64,000 bases of DNA from Ignavibacteria bacterium. GTDB lineage: Bacteria > Bacteroidota > Ignavibacteria > Tepidaquicellales > Tepidaquicellaceae. The position numbers were made by a program, and so were the translations under genes. Shown here in pieces: positions 16,858 through 26,746 of this stretch. Within the stretch, counting starts at the first letter, position 1; each line of letters opens with the position of its first letter. Location of the stretch: positions 124,001-188,000 of the forward strand of contig JABAQZ010000023.1 in the NCBI GenBank assembly GCA_019187405.1, written 5' to 3'. The notes under the pieces are model-generated. The model saw only the letters and a program-made list of their open reading frames with translations, had not been told where the DNA came from and did no database searches.

Positions 16858-17175
16858 TTATTGTACTTCTTTAGAACCTTCCTGTTCATCTTCAAAACGG
16901 AACCGGTAGTTTAGTTTGTCATTCATAAGTTCCTGAAGAGCCTGCGCAGTTGGTTTTATCCTTTTCTCAAACTCAAGAGAAATATTCAGCTTGTCCTGAT
17001 TCATAATTGTATCGTCTTCTGTTTCTTTTGCAATTATCGGCTCTAGCTTCATATTCAATTCTATTTTAAGAGCATCGTTTATCTGCCTGGATCTCTTTGA
17101 TACTACGACAATCGATTCATATAAATTTGCTGTTTTGGATTCTACTTTTTCCAAATCCATTGTTTCTATCGGCAT
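16858..17175 (-). CDS. rpoZ: DNA-directed RNA polymerase omega subunit (Bacteroidota type)
   Basis: 105 residues. The core NLYESIVVVSKRSRQINDALKIEL matches the omega pattern (tNrYelv.v.akRARqi), and a C-terminal PTAQALQELMNDKLNYR follows. Omega assists RNA polymerase assembly. Its position 22 bp after gmk and before coaBC is the widely conserved gmk-rpoZ-coaBC order, which strengthens a call that would be weaker on sequence alone. Confidence 0.88.
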   Translation of the reverse strand: MPIETMDLEKVESKTANLYESIVVVSKRSRQINDALKIELNMKLEPIIAKETEDDTIMNQDKLNISLEFEKRIKPTAQALQELMNDKLNYRFRFEDEQEGSKEVQ

Positions 17176-17197
17176 TTTTTATTCCTAAGTTTATTTA

Positions 17198-17764
17198 TTA
17201 AAAATCTTTTTTTGTATTAGACTGCGAAATTATTTTTTGTACTTCGTTAACAGCTTTATCGAGCTTATCATTTACCACAATATAATCAAAATCATTTGCT
17301 TTTCCGATTTCCAAATCAACCCTTTTTATTCTCTCTTCAATCTGCTCTTTGCTTTCTGTTGCTCTGTTTTTTAGCCTTTTGATGAGAGTTTCTTTTTCAG
17401 GAGGCATGATAAATATGAGCCTGGCATTCAAGCCATATAATTTTTTAATGGATAAAGCGCCATTGACATCAACATCAAAAATCATATCCTTACCTTCTTT
17501 TAAATTTTTTTCAACATAGGTCTTCAGAGTCCCGTAATAATCTCCATTAAAGAGAATCTCGTATTCTACAAGTTCATCGTTAGCAATCTTTTTTTTAAAT
17601 TCATCTTTTGTAAAATAAAAATAATCTTTCCCGTCTGCTTCGCCGGATCTTTTTTCCCTTGTTGTAGCGGAAACAGAAAACACGATTTCAGGATTACTTT
17701 TCAGAATTTCTCTTACAATGGTAGTTTTACCTGCTCCCGATGGAGCTGCAATAACATATAGCAT
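17198..17764 (-). CDS. gmk: Guanylate kinase
   Basis: 188 residues, normal for GMP kinase (GMP + ATP to GDP + ADP). Walker A is APSGAGKTT at residues 7-15. The GMP-binding stretch has SVSATTREKRSGEADGKDYFY, and DMIFDVDVNGALSIK and FIMPPEKETLIKRL follow. It is 1 bp after yicC and 22 bp before rpoZ. Confidence 0.97.
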   Translation of the reverse strand: MLYVIAAPSGAGKTTIVREILKSNPEIVFSVSATTREKRSGEADGKDYFYFTKDEFKKKIANDELVEYEILFNGDYYGTLKTYVEKNLKEGKDMIFDVDVNGALSIKKLYGLNARLIFIMPPEKETLIKRLKNRATESKEQIEERIKRVDLEIGKANDFDYIVVNDKLDKAVNEVQKIISQSNTKKDF

Positions 17765-17765
17765 T

Positions 17766-18647
17766 CTATTCTACATTTTGAAGTTGCTCTTTTATCTTCT
17801 CAAGTTCTTCCTTCATTACGGAAACTTTTTGTGAAATATCAGCATCAAGTGATTTTGATGCAATCGTATTTATTTCCCTGTTGATTTCCTGCGTGAGAAA
17901 ATTCAGTCTTCTGCCCGAATATTCCGATGATTTTGCATATTCAACAAAATATTTTGTATGACTTTTCAATCTGATTAATTCCTCTGTAATATCTATTTTA
18001 TCCGACAGCAAAACAATTTCCAGCTCTAATCTTCCTTCATCAATTATTTTCCTGTCACTGATAATGCTCCTGACTTTTGCATTTATTCTATCCTTTTCCG
18101 TTTTCAATCTTTGTTTTGAGATTTTTGAAATTTCGGCAGCTTCTTTATCGATGAATTTTATCCTTTGCATCAAATCATTTTTCAGGCTGATGCCTTCTTT
18201 CGCTTTCATCTTTTTCAAATCGTCAATTGCCTTCAGGAGCAGCGAACATACATACTCGAATTCTTCTTCTTCAACATTCCCTCCGGCTTCAGCTTCAAAT
18301 AAATCCTTAAACACCAGAATATGGTTTAGAGTAATTTCTTCTTTTGTCCCGATTAATTTTTTAATGCTTTTTAATAATTCAAGATAATTTTTTACCGAAG
18401 ATTCGTTTGTAAAAAGAGTTCCAATGTCCCCGCTTCCTGTCTCAACACTTATATTCACATTCAGTTTTCCTCTTGAAATTTTTCCTCTGATCAGCTCTCT
18501 TAATTCAAAATCCCTTAAAGTAAATTGTTTAGGATATTTCATCGAAACATCGCAGTACTTGTTGTTTACCGATCTTATTTCAATGTTATATTTTTTTTTC
18601 TTAAAAGTACCTTCGGATTTTCCGTATCCGGTCATGCTTATTATCAT
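17766..18647 (-). CDS. YicC-family endoribonuclease-like protein
   Basis: 293 residues, typical for YicC. The N-terminus MIISMTGYGKSEG and following IEIRSVNNKYCDVSMKYP are family hallmarks. The C-terminus GRRLNFLTQEINREINTIASKS is the conserved YicC-like block. E. coli YicC has been reported as an endoribonuclease; the role here is carried over from the family. It sits directly before gmk, as in many bacteria. Confidence 0.93.
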   Translation of the reverse strand: MIISMTGYGKSEGTFKKKKYNIEIRSVNNKYCDVSMKYPKQFTLRDFELRELIRGKISRGKLNVNISVETGSGDIGTLFTNESSVKNYLELLKSIKKLIGTKEEITLNHILVFKDLFEAEAGGNVEEEEFEYVCSLLLKAIDDLKKMKAKEGISLKNDLMQRIKFIDKEAAEISKISKQRLKTEKDRINAKVRSIISDRKIIDEGRLELEIVLLSDKIDITEELIRLKSHTKYFVEYAKSSEYSGRRLNFLTQEINREINTIASKSLDADISQKVSVMKEELEKIKEQLQNVE

Positions 18648-18656
18648 AAGTAATTC

Positions 18657-19484
18657 TTATTTGATGACATAATTTCTTATCAATTCTTTTTTAAGGTATT
18701 CAAAAGCCTCTTCAGGTGTATTTGCAAATTTAAAAAGCTTAAGATCTTCTTTTGATATCATCTGAAGTTCGGCTAATTTATCCAAGTCAATAATTTTATC
18801 CCAGAATTCTTTTCCGTAAATTACGACGGTAATTTTTTTATGCAGTTTTTCTGTCTGAACAAGCGTCAATATTTCCATCAATTCATCCAAAGTACCAAAT
18901 CCTCCCGGCATTATAACAAGCGCTTTTGCAAGATAAGCAAACCAGAATTTTCTCATAAAAAAATAATGAAATTCGAAATTTAACTCAGGTGAAATAAATT
19001 TATTCGGATATTGTTCAAACGGAAGAGAAATATTGAGACCCATCGAAAATCCTTTAGCTTTCGCTGCACCTTTGTTTGCAGCTTCCATTATACCCGGTCC
19101 GCCTCCCGAACACACGATAAACTTATTCGGCTTCTTTAAGCTCTTTGCCCATTTTGTCATTAAGTAAGCTAACTGAACTGTATCTTCATAATACTTTGAC
19201 ATTTCCATATTTGCCTCGGCAATTTTCAGATCAATTTCCAATTTCTTATTATTATTTCTCGGGCTTTTCATTTTTTCTTTTAATTCCAAAAGCTTCTGTC
19301 TTGCTTCTTTTTTTGGCAGAATTCTTGCAGAACCAAAAAATACGATAGTATGCTTAATTTTGTATTTTCTGAATCTTTCAAACGGCTCCATGTATTCTGT
19401 CAAAATACGTACATTCCTTCCACCCGGGGAATTCATAAAACTCGAATTTTCATAAGCCTTCGGAGCTTTTTTAACTTTGTCCAT
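18657..19484 (-). CDS. LOG-family protein (TIGR00730-type nucleotide phosphoribohydrolase)
   Basis: 275 residues. The Rossmann-like LOG fold is shown by FFGSARILPK, CSGGGPGIMEAANKGAAKA, SMGLNISLPFEQ and the signature PGGFGTLDELMEILTLVQTEK. LOG proteins hydrolyse nucleoside 5'-monophosphates or cytokinin nucleotides at the N-glycosidic bond; many bacterial members have no known substrate. An N-terminal ~40-residue basic extension precedes the fold. It starts 57 bp after the SDR gene and ends 9 bp before yicC. Confidence 0.9.
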   Translation of the reverse strand: MDKVKKAPKAYENSSFMNSPGGRNVRILTEYMEPFERFRKYKIKHTIVFFGSARILPKKEARQKLLELKEKMKSPRNNNKKLEIDLKIAEANMEMSKYYEDTVQLAYLMTKWAKSLKKPNKFIVCSGGGPGIMEAANKGAAKAKGFSMGLNISLPFEQYPNKFISPELNFEFHYFFMRKFWFAYLAKALVIMPGGFGTLDELMEILTLVQTEKLHKKITVVIYGKEFWDKIIDLDKLAELQMISKEDLKLFKFANTPEEAFEYLKKELIRNYVIK

Positions 19485-19541
19485 TTATTTTTTCTGTTTA
19501 ATTCAATAAATCAAATCAATTTTTTCTAACCTAATTTTTTA

Positions 19542-20285
19542 TTAAAGACTCTTGCCGCCGTCAACTACTATTGTCTGTCCGGTTATGTAACTGTTTTCAA
19601 GCGCAAGATAAAGCAAAATTGAAATTATGTCTTTTGATTTGGCAAATCTTTTCATAGGATATTTATTAACTTCATCAGGATCGACGTTTTCATTTTCATC
19701 GTTGTCAATCAAAATTGTACCGGGAGCAATGGAATTGATAAGTATCTTCGGCGCAAGTTTTTTACCAAGCTGTTTTGTAAGCTTTATCACACCTGCCTTG
19801 GATACTGAATAGGGGATGTATCCCGTCCAGTTTTCAAATCCTCCGAGTGAAGAAATATTTACAATGTGTGAATGAGTAACTTCGCTTTTCAGCATTATGG
19901 TCGCTGCTTCCTGACAGCAGAAGAAAACACTTTTCAGATTTGTATCCAGAAACTTATCATAAATTTTTTCCGAAGTTTCGGTAAATTCTGTTCTGCTGAA
20001 AATTGCGGCATTGTTAACCAACAGGTTAAGCTTTTTATATTTAACCATGACAGTTCTGAATAGTTTTTGAATTTCCTGAACTTTAGTTAAATCACACTTC
20101 ACTGCTGTTATGTTAACGCCGGATTCTTTAATCAAAGAAATCGTTTCTTCAAGAGCTGATTTACTGCTTTCATTATAACCTATGATTATATCAAATCCCT
20201 TTAATGCAAGTGCATGTGCAATTTCTTTACCTAATCTCCTTGCTCCGCCTGTTACAAGAGCAACTTTATTCTCACTTTTTGACAT
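19542..20285 (-). CDS. SDR-family oxidoreductase (pteridine reductase-like or FabG-like)
   Basis: 247 residues, classical short-chain dehydrogenase. The cofactor motif is TGGARRLGKEIA, the NNAA motif is present, and the catalytic residues are Ser (VNISSLGG) and the Tyr-Lys pair in YSVSKAG. The GGARRLG form resembles FolM/pteridine reductase-like SDRs, but substrate cannot be set by eye. The ending YITGQTIVVDGG is typical. It is first in the minus-strand run that leads to dnaB. Confidence 0.85.
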   Translation of the reverse strand: MSKSENKVALVTGGARRLGKEIAHALALKGFDIIIGYNESSKSALEETISLIKESGVNITAVKCDLTKVQEIQKLFRTVMVKYKKLNLLVNNAAIFSRTEFTETSEKIYDKFLDTNLKSVFFCCQEAATIMLKSEVTHSHIVNISSLGGFENWTGYIPYSVSKAGVIKLTKQLGKKLAPKILINSIAPGTILIDNDENENVDPDEVNKYPMKRFAKSKDIISILLYLALENSYITGQTIVVDGGKSL

Positions 20286-20418
20286 TATTCATTAATCAAT
20301 ATTCTTTACAGTTCCCTCAAACTCAGAGAACAATTTTCTTATTTTTTATAAAATTGCTGAATAGCATTTCAAAAAAACATATTTAAAATTAACAATTGTA
20401 AATTAATATTTGAAAAAG

Positions 20419-20492
20419 TGCCCTTGGGATGACTCGAACATCCGGCACGCAGTTTAGGAAACTGCTGCTCTATCCACCTGAGCTACAAGGGC
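20419..20492 (-). tRNA. trnR: tRNA-Arg (anticodon CCT)
   Basis: A 74-nt cloverleaf on the minus strand. The acceptor stem pairs GCCCTTG (20492-20486) with CAAGGGC (20426-20420), with A as discriminator. The anticodon stem GCAGT/ACTGC encloses TTCCTAA, so the anticodon is CCT. The T arm contains GTTCGAGTC. CCA is not encoded. The rest of 20286-20735 shows no gene or convincing structure. Confidence 0.95.
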
Positions 20493-20735
20493 ATTTTTTA
20501 AATTAACAATAAAAATACTAAACCTGATTATCAATTTCAGCGGAATTCTCAGTAACATTGTTTGTCTTTTTTGTGACAACCGTTACTTCAAAGAAATCGG
20601 TTTTGATTAAATTATGAAACTTAACTATATCCAATAAGGAATGATTTTAAACCGGGGACAATTTAAATTAAATTTCGAATTAAAATCGCATCAAATGACA
20701 ATTTCAAATTATCAATATATTAAAAACTAATTTCT

Positions 20736-21731
20736 TTAAATCAGGAAAGCATAAACAGCTACTAAAACGTATAAGCATGGGAAAATCCATCTGCAATGTT
20801 TGTCAATTTTTTGTGCCAATACGGCATTGCCTCTTGCTGAAATGGAAGATGTGACAATTGATTCAAGTAACGTGAAAAATATCAGCAGGGATGAACCGAT
20901 AATAAAAAGATCCATTCTTGTCATGTATGCAATCTTAGGGAGGTTTGCCGTAACAATAAATCTGTATGCAATCAGCGTCAGCATTGAAGTCGTTGCTATT
21001 GATATCTGTGATGAAGAAAGTGAAGAATCCAGCCAGAAAGCCATCCATGACATCATTATGATGAGAAGTAAAGGAATAATAAAAAGTAAAACGTAATAAC
21101 CGTATTCTCTTTTTACTTTAACTTCAAATACTAGTGAAGATACTTTTTCTGAACTGCCTTCAAAAGTAAAATCTGATTTTTTTAAATTCCATCCTTCAAC
21201 TTTCCAGTCAAGAGCTGAAATTAATTTATTTACGCCGGAACCGGCAGTATCAATCTCGAATTCAATACTATCGTATGATATGCTCATATCAATTAATCTT
21301 AGCTGAAGAGTTTGTTCATCAAAAGGAAAGTCTTTGTAAAACAGGTTTTGTGTAAAGTCGCCATAAATACGCTGGAAAGAAACTACTGTCCCGTCTCCGA
21401 ATATTGACACATGTTCGGAAAATGATTTTGTAATGTTAAGTCTGTTGGTAAATGTTATGGTAGGATCCCAGACTTTATCAAGTCCGGCAATTATATATCC
21501 TTTTCCTTCATGCTTTAATCTCGGATCCTGCCAGCTTACACTTAGTATCATGTCAGCTTTAATAATCTGAGAAGCGGAATTAATTTCGCTAATGTTGTTT
21601 AGATACATAGCGACATACACCTTTGTTGCCCCGTCAGGATTTGGGCTGGAAATTGTATCTTGTGCAATTATTCCAGATGCATACATCAATATTGCTGTAA
21701 TGGATATAAAAAGCGGATTCAATAATTTCAT
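20736..21731 (-). CDS. Prokaryotic pentameric ligand-gated ion channel (GLIC/ELIC-type)
   Basis: 331 residues: signal peptide (about 1-23), extracellular beta-sandwich (about 30-207) and four helices M1-M4. Receptor hallmarks are WQDPRL (67-72), WDPTITFTN (88-96), the loop FPFDEQ (135-140) without Cys-loop cysteines, and REYGYY before M1 with Pro220. M2 (about 241-262) keeps Leu at 9' (L251) and ends at NLPK. The -2'/-1'/0' positions are Ser240-Ser241-Gln242, so neither the glutamate of cation channels nor the PAR of anion channels is present. The M3-M4 loop is short (~16 residues). It is monocistronic, and its ligand is unknown. Confidence 0.93.
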   Translation of the reverse strand: MKLLNPLFISITAILMYASGIIAQDTISSPNPDGATKVYVAMYLNNISEINSASQIIKADMILSVSWQDPRLKHEGKGYIIAGLDKVWDPTITFTNRLNITKSFSEHVSIFGDGTVVSFQRIYGDFTQNLFYKDFPFDEQTLQLRLIDMSISYDSIEFEIDTAGSGVNKLISALDWKVEGWNLKKSDFTFEGSSEKVSSLVFEVKVKREYGYYVLLFIIPLLLIIMMSWMAFWLDSSLSSSQISIATTSMLTLIAYRFIVTANLPKIAYMTRMDLFIIGSSLLIFFTLLESIVTSSISARGNAVLAQKIDKHCRWIFPCLYVLVAVYAFLI

Positions 21732-21915
21732 TTCAGAAAATTTTTCAAAAATATGATTAAATGCATTGAAATAAAATATACATTTAACAAATCGTATGTG
21801 ATAATTTGACTTTATGTTTTTAGGTTATAAATCACCATTCGAAACATTTTGGAGTGTCTTTTAAAAAAATTATGTCTTTATTAATTTATCTTAAAATAAA
21901 ACAACTCTGAGATAA

Positions 21916-22470
21916 TTGGAAAAAAATTTTGATCTTCAGCCTCATCTTGAAAATAGTATTGTAATCATAAGTCCTTTAAAGAAGCAGGATTTTGAAAAAT
22001 TATTTGAAGCTGCATCTGATCCTTTGCTATGGGAACAGCATCCTAATAAAGACAGATATAAACGGGAAGTATTTGAAAATTTTTTTAAAGGCGCTCTTGA
22101 ATCCGGAGGGGCATTTATTGTGTATAATGCGGTAACTAATGAAGTGATCGGCAGTTCGAGATATTACGGATATCTTCCGGAAGAAAAGTCAGTGTCAATT
22201 GGATATACATTCATAAAACGAAGCTGCTGGGGAGGAAAATATAATAGAGCATTGAAAAAGCTCATGCTTGACCACGCATTTAATCACGTCGAAAAAGTAT
22301 ATTTTCACATCGGAGCAAACAACATAAGATCCCAGAAGGCAATTCTTAAATTAAAAGCAGAAAAAACTGGCGAAGCAGATATTGAATATTACGGTGAAGC
22401 TCCCTACAGAAATTTTATTTATACTATGACAAAAGATAAGTGGAAATCGATCAGTTCTGATGTAATGTAA
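21916..22470 (+). CDS. GNAT-family N-acetyltransferase (RimJ/RimL-like)
   Basis: 184 residues. The acetyl-CoA-binding core is visible as SVSIGYTFIKRSCWGGKYNRALKKLMLDHAF, followed by FHIGANNIRSQKAILKLKAEKTGEA, matching RimJ/RimL-type acetyltransferases. Translation most likely starts at TTG 21916: the codon just before it is a stop, and the domain begins within 12 residues. The substrate (a protein N-terminus or a small amine) is unknown. Single gene. Confidence 0.85.
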   Translation: MEKNFDLQPHLENSIVIISPLKKQDFEKLFEAASDPLLWEQHPNKDRYKREVFENFFKGALESGGAFIVYNAVTNEVIGSSRYYGYLPEEKSVSIGYTFIKRSCWGGKYNRALKKLMLDHAFNHVEKVYFHIGANNIRSQKAILKLKAEKTGEADIEYYGEAPYRNFIYTMTKDKWKSISSDVM

Positions 22471-22500
22471 TTATCAATATATATTAAACCTGTATTAAAC

Positions 22501-22541
22501 TTGATCAATTAATCATTAGAAATCTTTTTTTTTGATCAATT
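22501..22541. promoter_or_regulatory. Paired TTGATCAA palindromes upstream of gap
   Basis: The perfect 8-bp palindrome TTGATCAA, each time followed by TT, occurs at 22501 and 22532. The 31-bp spacing is about three helical turns. They lie 100-140 bp upstream of the gap start and may be an operator pair. Chance occurrence in AT-rich DNA is possible. Confidence 0.35.
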
Positions 22542-22637
22542 GAATACTTGTCAAGTCAACAAAGGTTCCATATATCTAAATTGAATTTCAGAAACACATT
22601 GAGTAATTTTACGAAACAATTAAAAAACGGAGGTTAA

Positions 22638-23633
<996 letters not shown>

Positions 23634-23657
23634 AATTTGTATTAAATATTTTTAAAT

Positions 23658-23685
23658 AAAAGGTTAGTTTAAGCTAACCTTTTTT
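23658..23685 (+). terminator. Rho-independent terminator after gap
   Basis: AAAAGGTTAG (23658-23667) and CTAACCTTTT (23674-23683) form a 10-bp stem with loop TTTAAG, followed by T-rich sequence. The next ATG lies just 13 bp after the arm. Confidence 0.85.
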
Positions 23686-23695
23686 ATTTTAAACC

Positions 23696-23962
23696 ATGGA
23701 TTCAGTATTTTTAGTCATCAGTTTGTTCTTACCGCGGTTAATGCTGATAATTTATTTCTTAATTCATCAGATACCGTTAAATACAGTTCCTTTTATCGGA
23801 GATATTTTACTTACTATATTCATCCCGAGAGCGTTGATACTTATTTACATAGTGCAAAATCTCGGAACCGACAGTCCTTGGTTCTGGATTCATCTTGTCG
23901 TTGCAGCGCTTGTTTATTTCGGCGGAGGTAAAAAGATGAGAAGCAAGTATAAGAAAAACTAA
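23696..23962 (+). CDS. Small hypothetical membrane protein
   Basis: 88 residues with two or three hydrophobic segments (about 4-22, 29-48, 58-73), including FIPRALILIYIVQNLG and WIHLVVAALVYFGGG, and a basic end KKMRSKYKKN. No family recognised. It starts 13 bp after the gap terminator, so it needs read-through or its own promoter. Its hydrophobic pattern and positive-inside tail make it look real. Confidence 0.6.
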   Translation: MDSVFLVISLFLPRLMLIIYFLIHQIPLNTVPFIGDILLTIFIPRALILIYIVQNLGTDSPWFWIHLVVAALVYFGGGKKMRSKYKKN

Positions 23963-24022
23963 AATAAAGCAGTTTTCTGTTATCCGATTAAATTCTTCGT
24001 GAATTTAAGAAGCAAATAAAAA

Positions 24023-24841
24023 TCAAACTGAATTTTTACAGGAATCAATTTCTTTGTTAAACTCAACGGCTGATTCTCTGATTTTCTCAAAAAATTCTTT
24101 TTCGCTGCAATCTTTTGGAGCTGAATAAATTACAGCTCTGCTCGAGTTAATAACGGCTGTTTCAGATTTTATGGATTTCATTAGCATTCCGATGTCGTTT
24201 TTTTGCGCTCCTATACCCGGAATAAGAAGAGGGACTTCGGGATTTAAAGAAGTAAACTTCAATATTTCTTCAGTATGATTTGCACCGAAAACAAATCCGA
24301 CATTATTGTCTGCAGACATAGATAAAGAAAATTCAATTACAGATTCATATAAAAACTTTCCGCCTGACTTAAGCAGCTGCAGATCTGAATTTGATTTGTT
24401 TGAAGTCAAAGCAAGCACATAAACACATTTATCATTGCGTTTTAAAAAAGGTACAAGCGCATCTCTTCCCATGTAAGGGCTGACAGTAATCGAATCAAAG
24501 TTGTATTTGTCAAAATATGTCTTTGCATACATCTCCGCCGTATTTTCTATATCACCTCTTTTCGAATCACAAATCTTAATCATGTCTTCGGGAATTGATT
24601 TTACCGTGTCGCGCATGGCTGAGATTCCCTGTTCTTCTAAATATTCATAAAAAGCCAAGTTAAGTTTGTATCCTGCGGCAACATCTTTTGTACATTCGAT
24701 AACTGCTTTGTTAAATTCAGAAACGGGATTTTTATATTTTAAAAAAATATTTGGGATTTTATTTAAATCTGTATCAAGTCCGATTACAAGAATGGATTTA
24801 TTGCGAGAAATTATTTTCTTTAACTTACCGGTATATGCCAT
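24023..24841 (-). CDS. pyrF: Orotidine-5'-phosphate decarboxylase, type 2
   Basis: 272 residues, the longer type 2 form. Converts OMP to UMP, the last step of UMP synthesis. Visible motifs are GLDTDLNKIP, YKLNLAFYE, the catalytic stretch CDSKRGDIENTAEMYAKTYF and the phosphate-binding LLIPGIGAQ. It follows dcd by 9 bp, so both pyrimidine genes are probably on one transcript. Confidence 0.95.
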   Translation of the reverse strand: MAYTGKLKKIISRNKSILVIGLDTDLNKIPNIFLKYKNPVSEFNKAVIECTKDVAAGYKLNLAFYEYLEEQGISAMRDTVKSIPEDMIKICDSKRGDIENTAEMYAKTYFDKYNFDSITVSPYMGRDALVPFLKRNDKCVYVLALTSNKSNSDLQLLKSGGKFLYESVIEFSLSMSADNNVGFVFGANHTEEILKFTSLNPEVPLLIPGIGAQKNDIGMLMKSIKSETAVINSSRAVIYSAPKDCSEKEFFEKIRESAVEFNKEIDSCKNSV

Positions 24842-24850
24842 TTATTTTAA

Positions 24851-25384
24851 TCAGAAATTTTTCCACATCATTGACTCAACGGGTTTATTTGTTTTTCTGT
24901 TATATTTGGCGTTGGGTTTTTTGTCATAAGAAGTGATCACGTCGCCTTCTACCAAAAAATAAATCAGCTGCCCAATCGGCATCCCTGCATAAACTTTTAC
25001 AGGCTGCTTGACAGAAATTTCGAGAGTCCAGTTATTCTTAAATCCTACGTCGCCTTTGCCTGCAGTTGCGTGAATATCTATACCAAGCCTTCCCACGCTG
25101 GACTTGCCTTCAAGGAAAGGAACATAAATCAAGGTTTCAGTATATTCCTGCGTTACTCCGAGATAAAGTTTTGTCGGGTGAAGTATGTGTCCGCTTTTTG
25201 GTATTTTGAAGTAATTGACTTTGTTATGAGATTTAGCGTCCAGTACTTCATCTTTATAAACTGCCAGCCATTCTCCAAGATGAACGTCGTAGCTGTTGGA
25301 TCCGAGACATTTTCTGTCAAACGGCTTTATGACAATGTTTTTGTTTTTTATCTCTTCAAGAATTTTTTTATCCGAAAGAATCAT
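24851..25384 (-). CDS. dcd: dCTP deaminase
   Basis: 177 residues. Deaminates dCTP to dUTP, feeding dTTP synthesis. The trimeric dUTPase-like fold is shown by GSNSYDVHLGEWLAVY, LHPTKLYLGVTQEY, LEGKSSVGRLGIDIHATAG and the catalytic-region WTLEI. Slightly shorter than the E. coli enzyme. Whether it also has dUTPase activity, as in some archaeal homologues, cannot be told. It is 113 bp downstream of rodA and has a degenerate heptamer repeat in that gap. Confidence 0.92.
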   Translation of the reverse strand: MILSDKKILEEIKNKNIVIKPFDRKCLGSNSYDVHLGEWLAVYKDEVLDAKSHNKVNYFKIPKSGHILHPTKLYLGVTQEYTETLIYVPFLEGKSSVGRLGIDIHATAGKGDVGFKNNWTLEISVKQPVKVYAGMPIGQLIYFLVEGDVITSYDKKPNAKYNRKTNKPVESMMWKNF

Positions 25385-25394
25385 TTATTTAAAT

Positions 25395-25412
25395 ATTCAA
25401 TTGTTCAATTAT
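25395..25412 (-). repeat. Degenerate heptamer repeat upstream of dcd, copy 3
   Basis: On the minus strand the sequence reads TATAATTGAACAATTGAA, sharing its first 12 bases with the purN-upstream copy. It lies 11 bp before the dcd start. It has only two units, so it is the weakest member of the family. Confidence 0.4.
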
Positions 25413-25497
25413 AAATTTTATATGTATAATGTTTAATAATACTGTATGCAGCGGGATATATCTATATATTCATTTTACATTTTCATTTTATTCAGAA

Positions 25498-26721
25498 TTA
25501 ATACTGATTTCTGTATCTGTATGTACTCATTCCAATTCCCATCATTACAAGAAATGACATCAGCGATGAAATGCCGTAACTCATTAATGGCAACGGTATC
25601 CCGATTACCGGCATAATGCCGATTGTCATACCTATATTAATTAAAAGGTGAAATAAAACAATGCTCGAAATTCCAATGCATGAAATACTGAGAAAACGGT
25701 TTCGCGTGATGTTTGCATTATTCACCAACCGGAAAATTAAAATCATATAAAGTAAAAGTATAAGCAGTGAGCCGATGAAACCAAATTCTTCTCCGATCAT
25801 ACAGAATATGAAATCTGTCCACTGTTCAGGTATAAATTTCAGCTGAGTCTGTGTGCCTTCGAGAAATCCTTTGCCCCAAAATCCGCCAGAGCCGATTGCC
25901 ACTTTGGATTGAATTACGTTATATCCGCTGCCGAGAGGATCAGTAGTCGGATCAAATACTGCTTTAATTCGGTTCTGCTGATATGGCGCTAACTTCTGAT
26001 AAAGATTATCCGCTGAAAAACCGATGATGAAATTGATGATCAGCACTATAATGGTTATTACAATATTTTTCTTTAACATAAAAAGTAAAACAGCAACAAG
26101 GCAAATTGCGCCTATGAAATAGGATATGCCTAAAAACGCGCCTGCTGCAACTATGACGGGCGAGATAATAATGAACAGCACGTAAGGAGAAAGACCTGCC
26201 CAGAATAAAATCGGAAGCAGCATTGATAAAAATACAAGAGAGGTCCCCATATCCGGCTGCAGCATGATTAATGTTACGGGAATAAAAATAAACAAACATG
26301 TTTTAAAAAAAATCATAACTCTGTTTACATTTCTGTAACCTTCCTCTGTCATTGAAAGAAAATTTGCAATGGCAAGGATTGTGGCTATCTTAGCAAATTC
26401 AGAAGGCTGTATGCCGAACCCGCCAATGCTGAACCAGCTTTTCGATCCTGAGATTTTTTTTCCGAACAATAATACTAACACAAGTAATACTAAAGATATT
26501 ACATACAGGAAATACGAACCTTTGGCTATAATTCTCGGAGGTATGTAACTAATAAATATCATAACCGATATACCCGCCAAGGCAAATGTCAGCTGCCTTG
26601 AAAAATAATCGGCAGAGCTTGTAAAAGTTGCGCTGAAAATAGCAAACAAACCCGATGTAACAATGCAAGCAGTTACAATGAGAATAGTAAAATCAAAACC
26701 TTCAAAAATATTTTTATTCAT
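25498..26721 (-). CDS. rodA: Rod-shape SEDS peptidoglycan polymerase RodA
   Basis: 407 residues with about ten membrane helices. SEDS signatures include GGFGIQPSEFAKIATILAIANFLS, the PDMGTSLVFL block and GIGMSTYRYR at the end. RodA polymerises glycan strands and works with the class B PBP encoded just upstream (mrdA). Gene order mreB-mreC-mreD-mrdA-rodA identifies it as RodA rather than FtsW. Confidence 0.96.
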   Translation of the reverse strand: MNKNIFEGFDFTILIVTACIVTSGLFAIFSATFTSSADYFSRQLTFALAGISVMIFISYIPPRIIAKGSYFLYVISLVLLVLVLLFGKKISGSKSWFSIGGFGIQPSEFAKIATILAIANFLSMTEEGYRNVNRVMIFFKTCLFIFIPVTLIMLQPDMGTSLVFLSMLLPILFWAGLSPYVLFIIISPVIVAAGAFLGISYFIGAICLVAVLLFMLKKNIVITIIVLIINFIIGFSADNLYQKLAPYQQNRIKAVFDPTTDPLGSGYNVIQSKVAIGSGGFWGKGFLEGTQTQLKFIPEQWTDFIFCMIGEEFGFIGSLLILLLYMILIFRLVNNANITRNRFLSISCIGISSIVLFHLLINIGMTIGIMPVIGIPLPLMSYGISSLMSFLVMMGIGMSTYRYRNQY

Positions 26722-26746
26722 TGACTAACTGCAACGATAATTTAAT

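Noticed and set aside
23987-24007. Terminator between the 88-residue gene and pyrF
   Set aside because: An 8-bp AT-only inverted repeat with a 5-nt loop exists, but no T tract follows on either strand; too weak to call.
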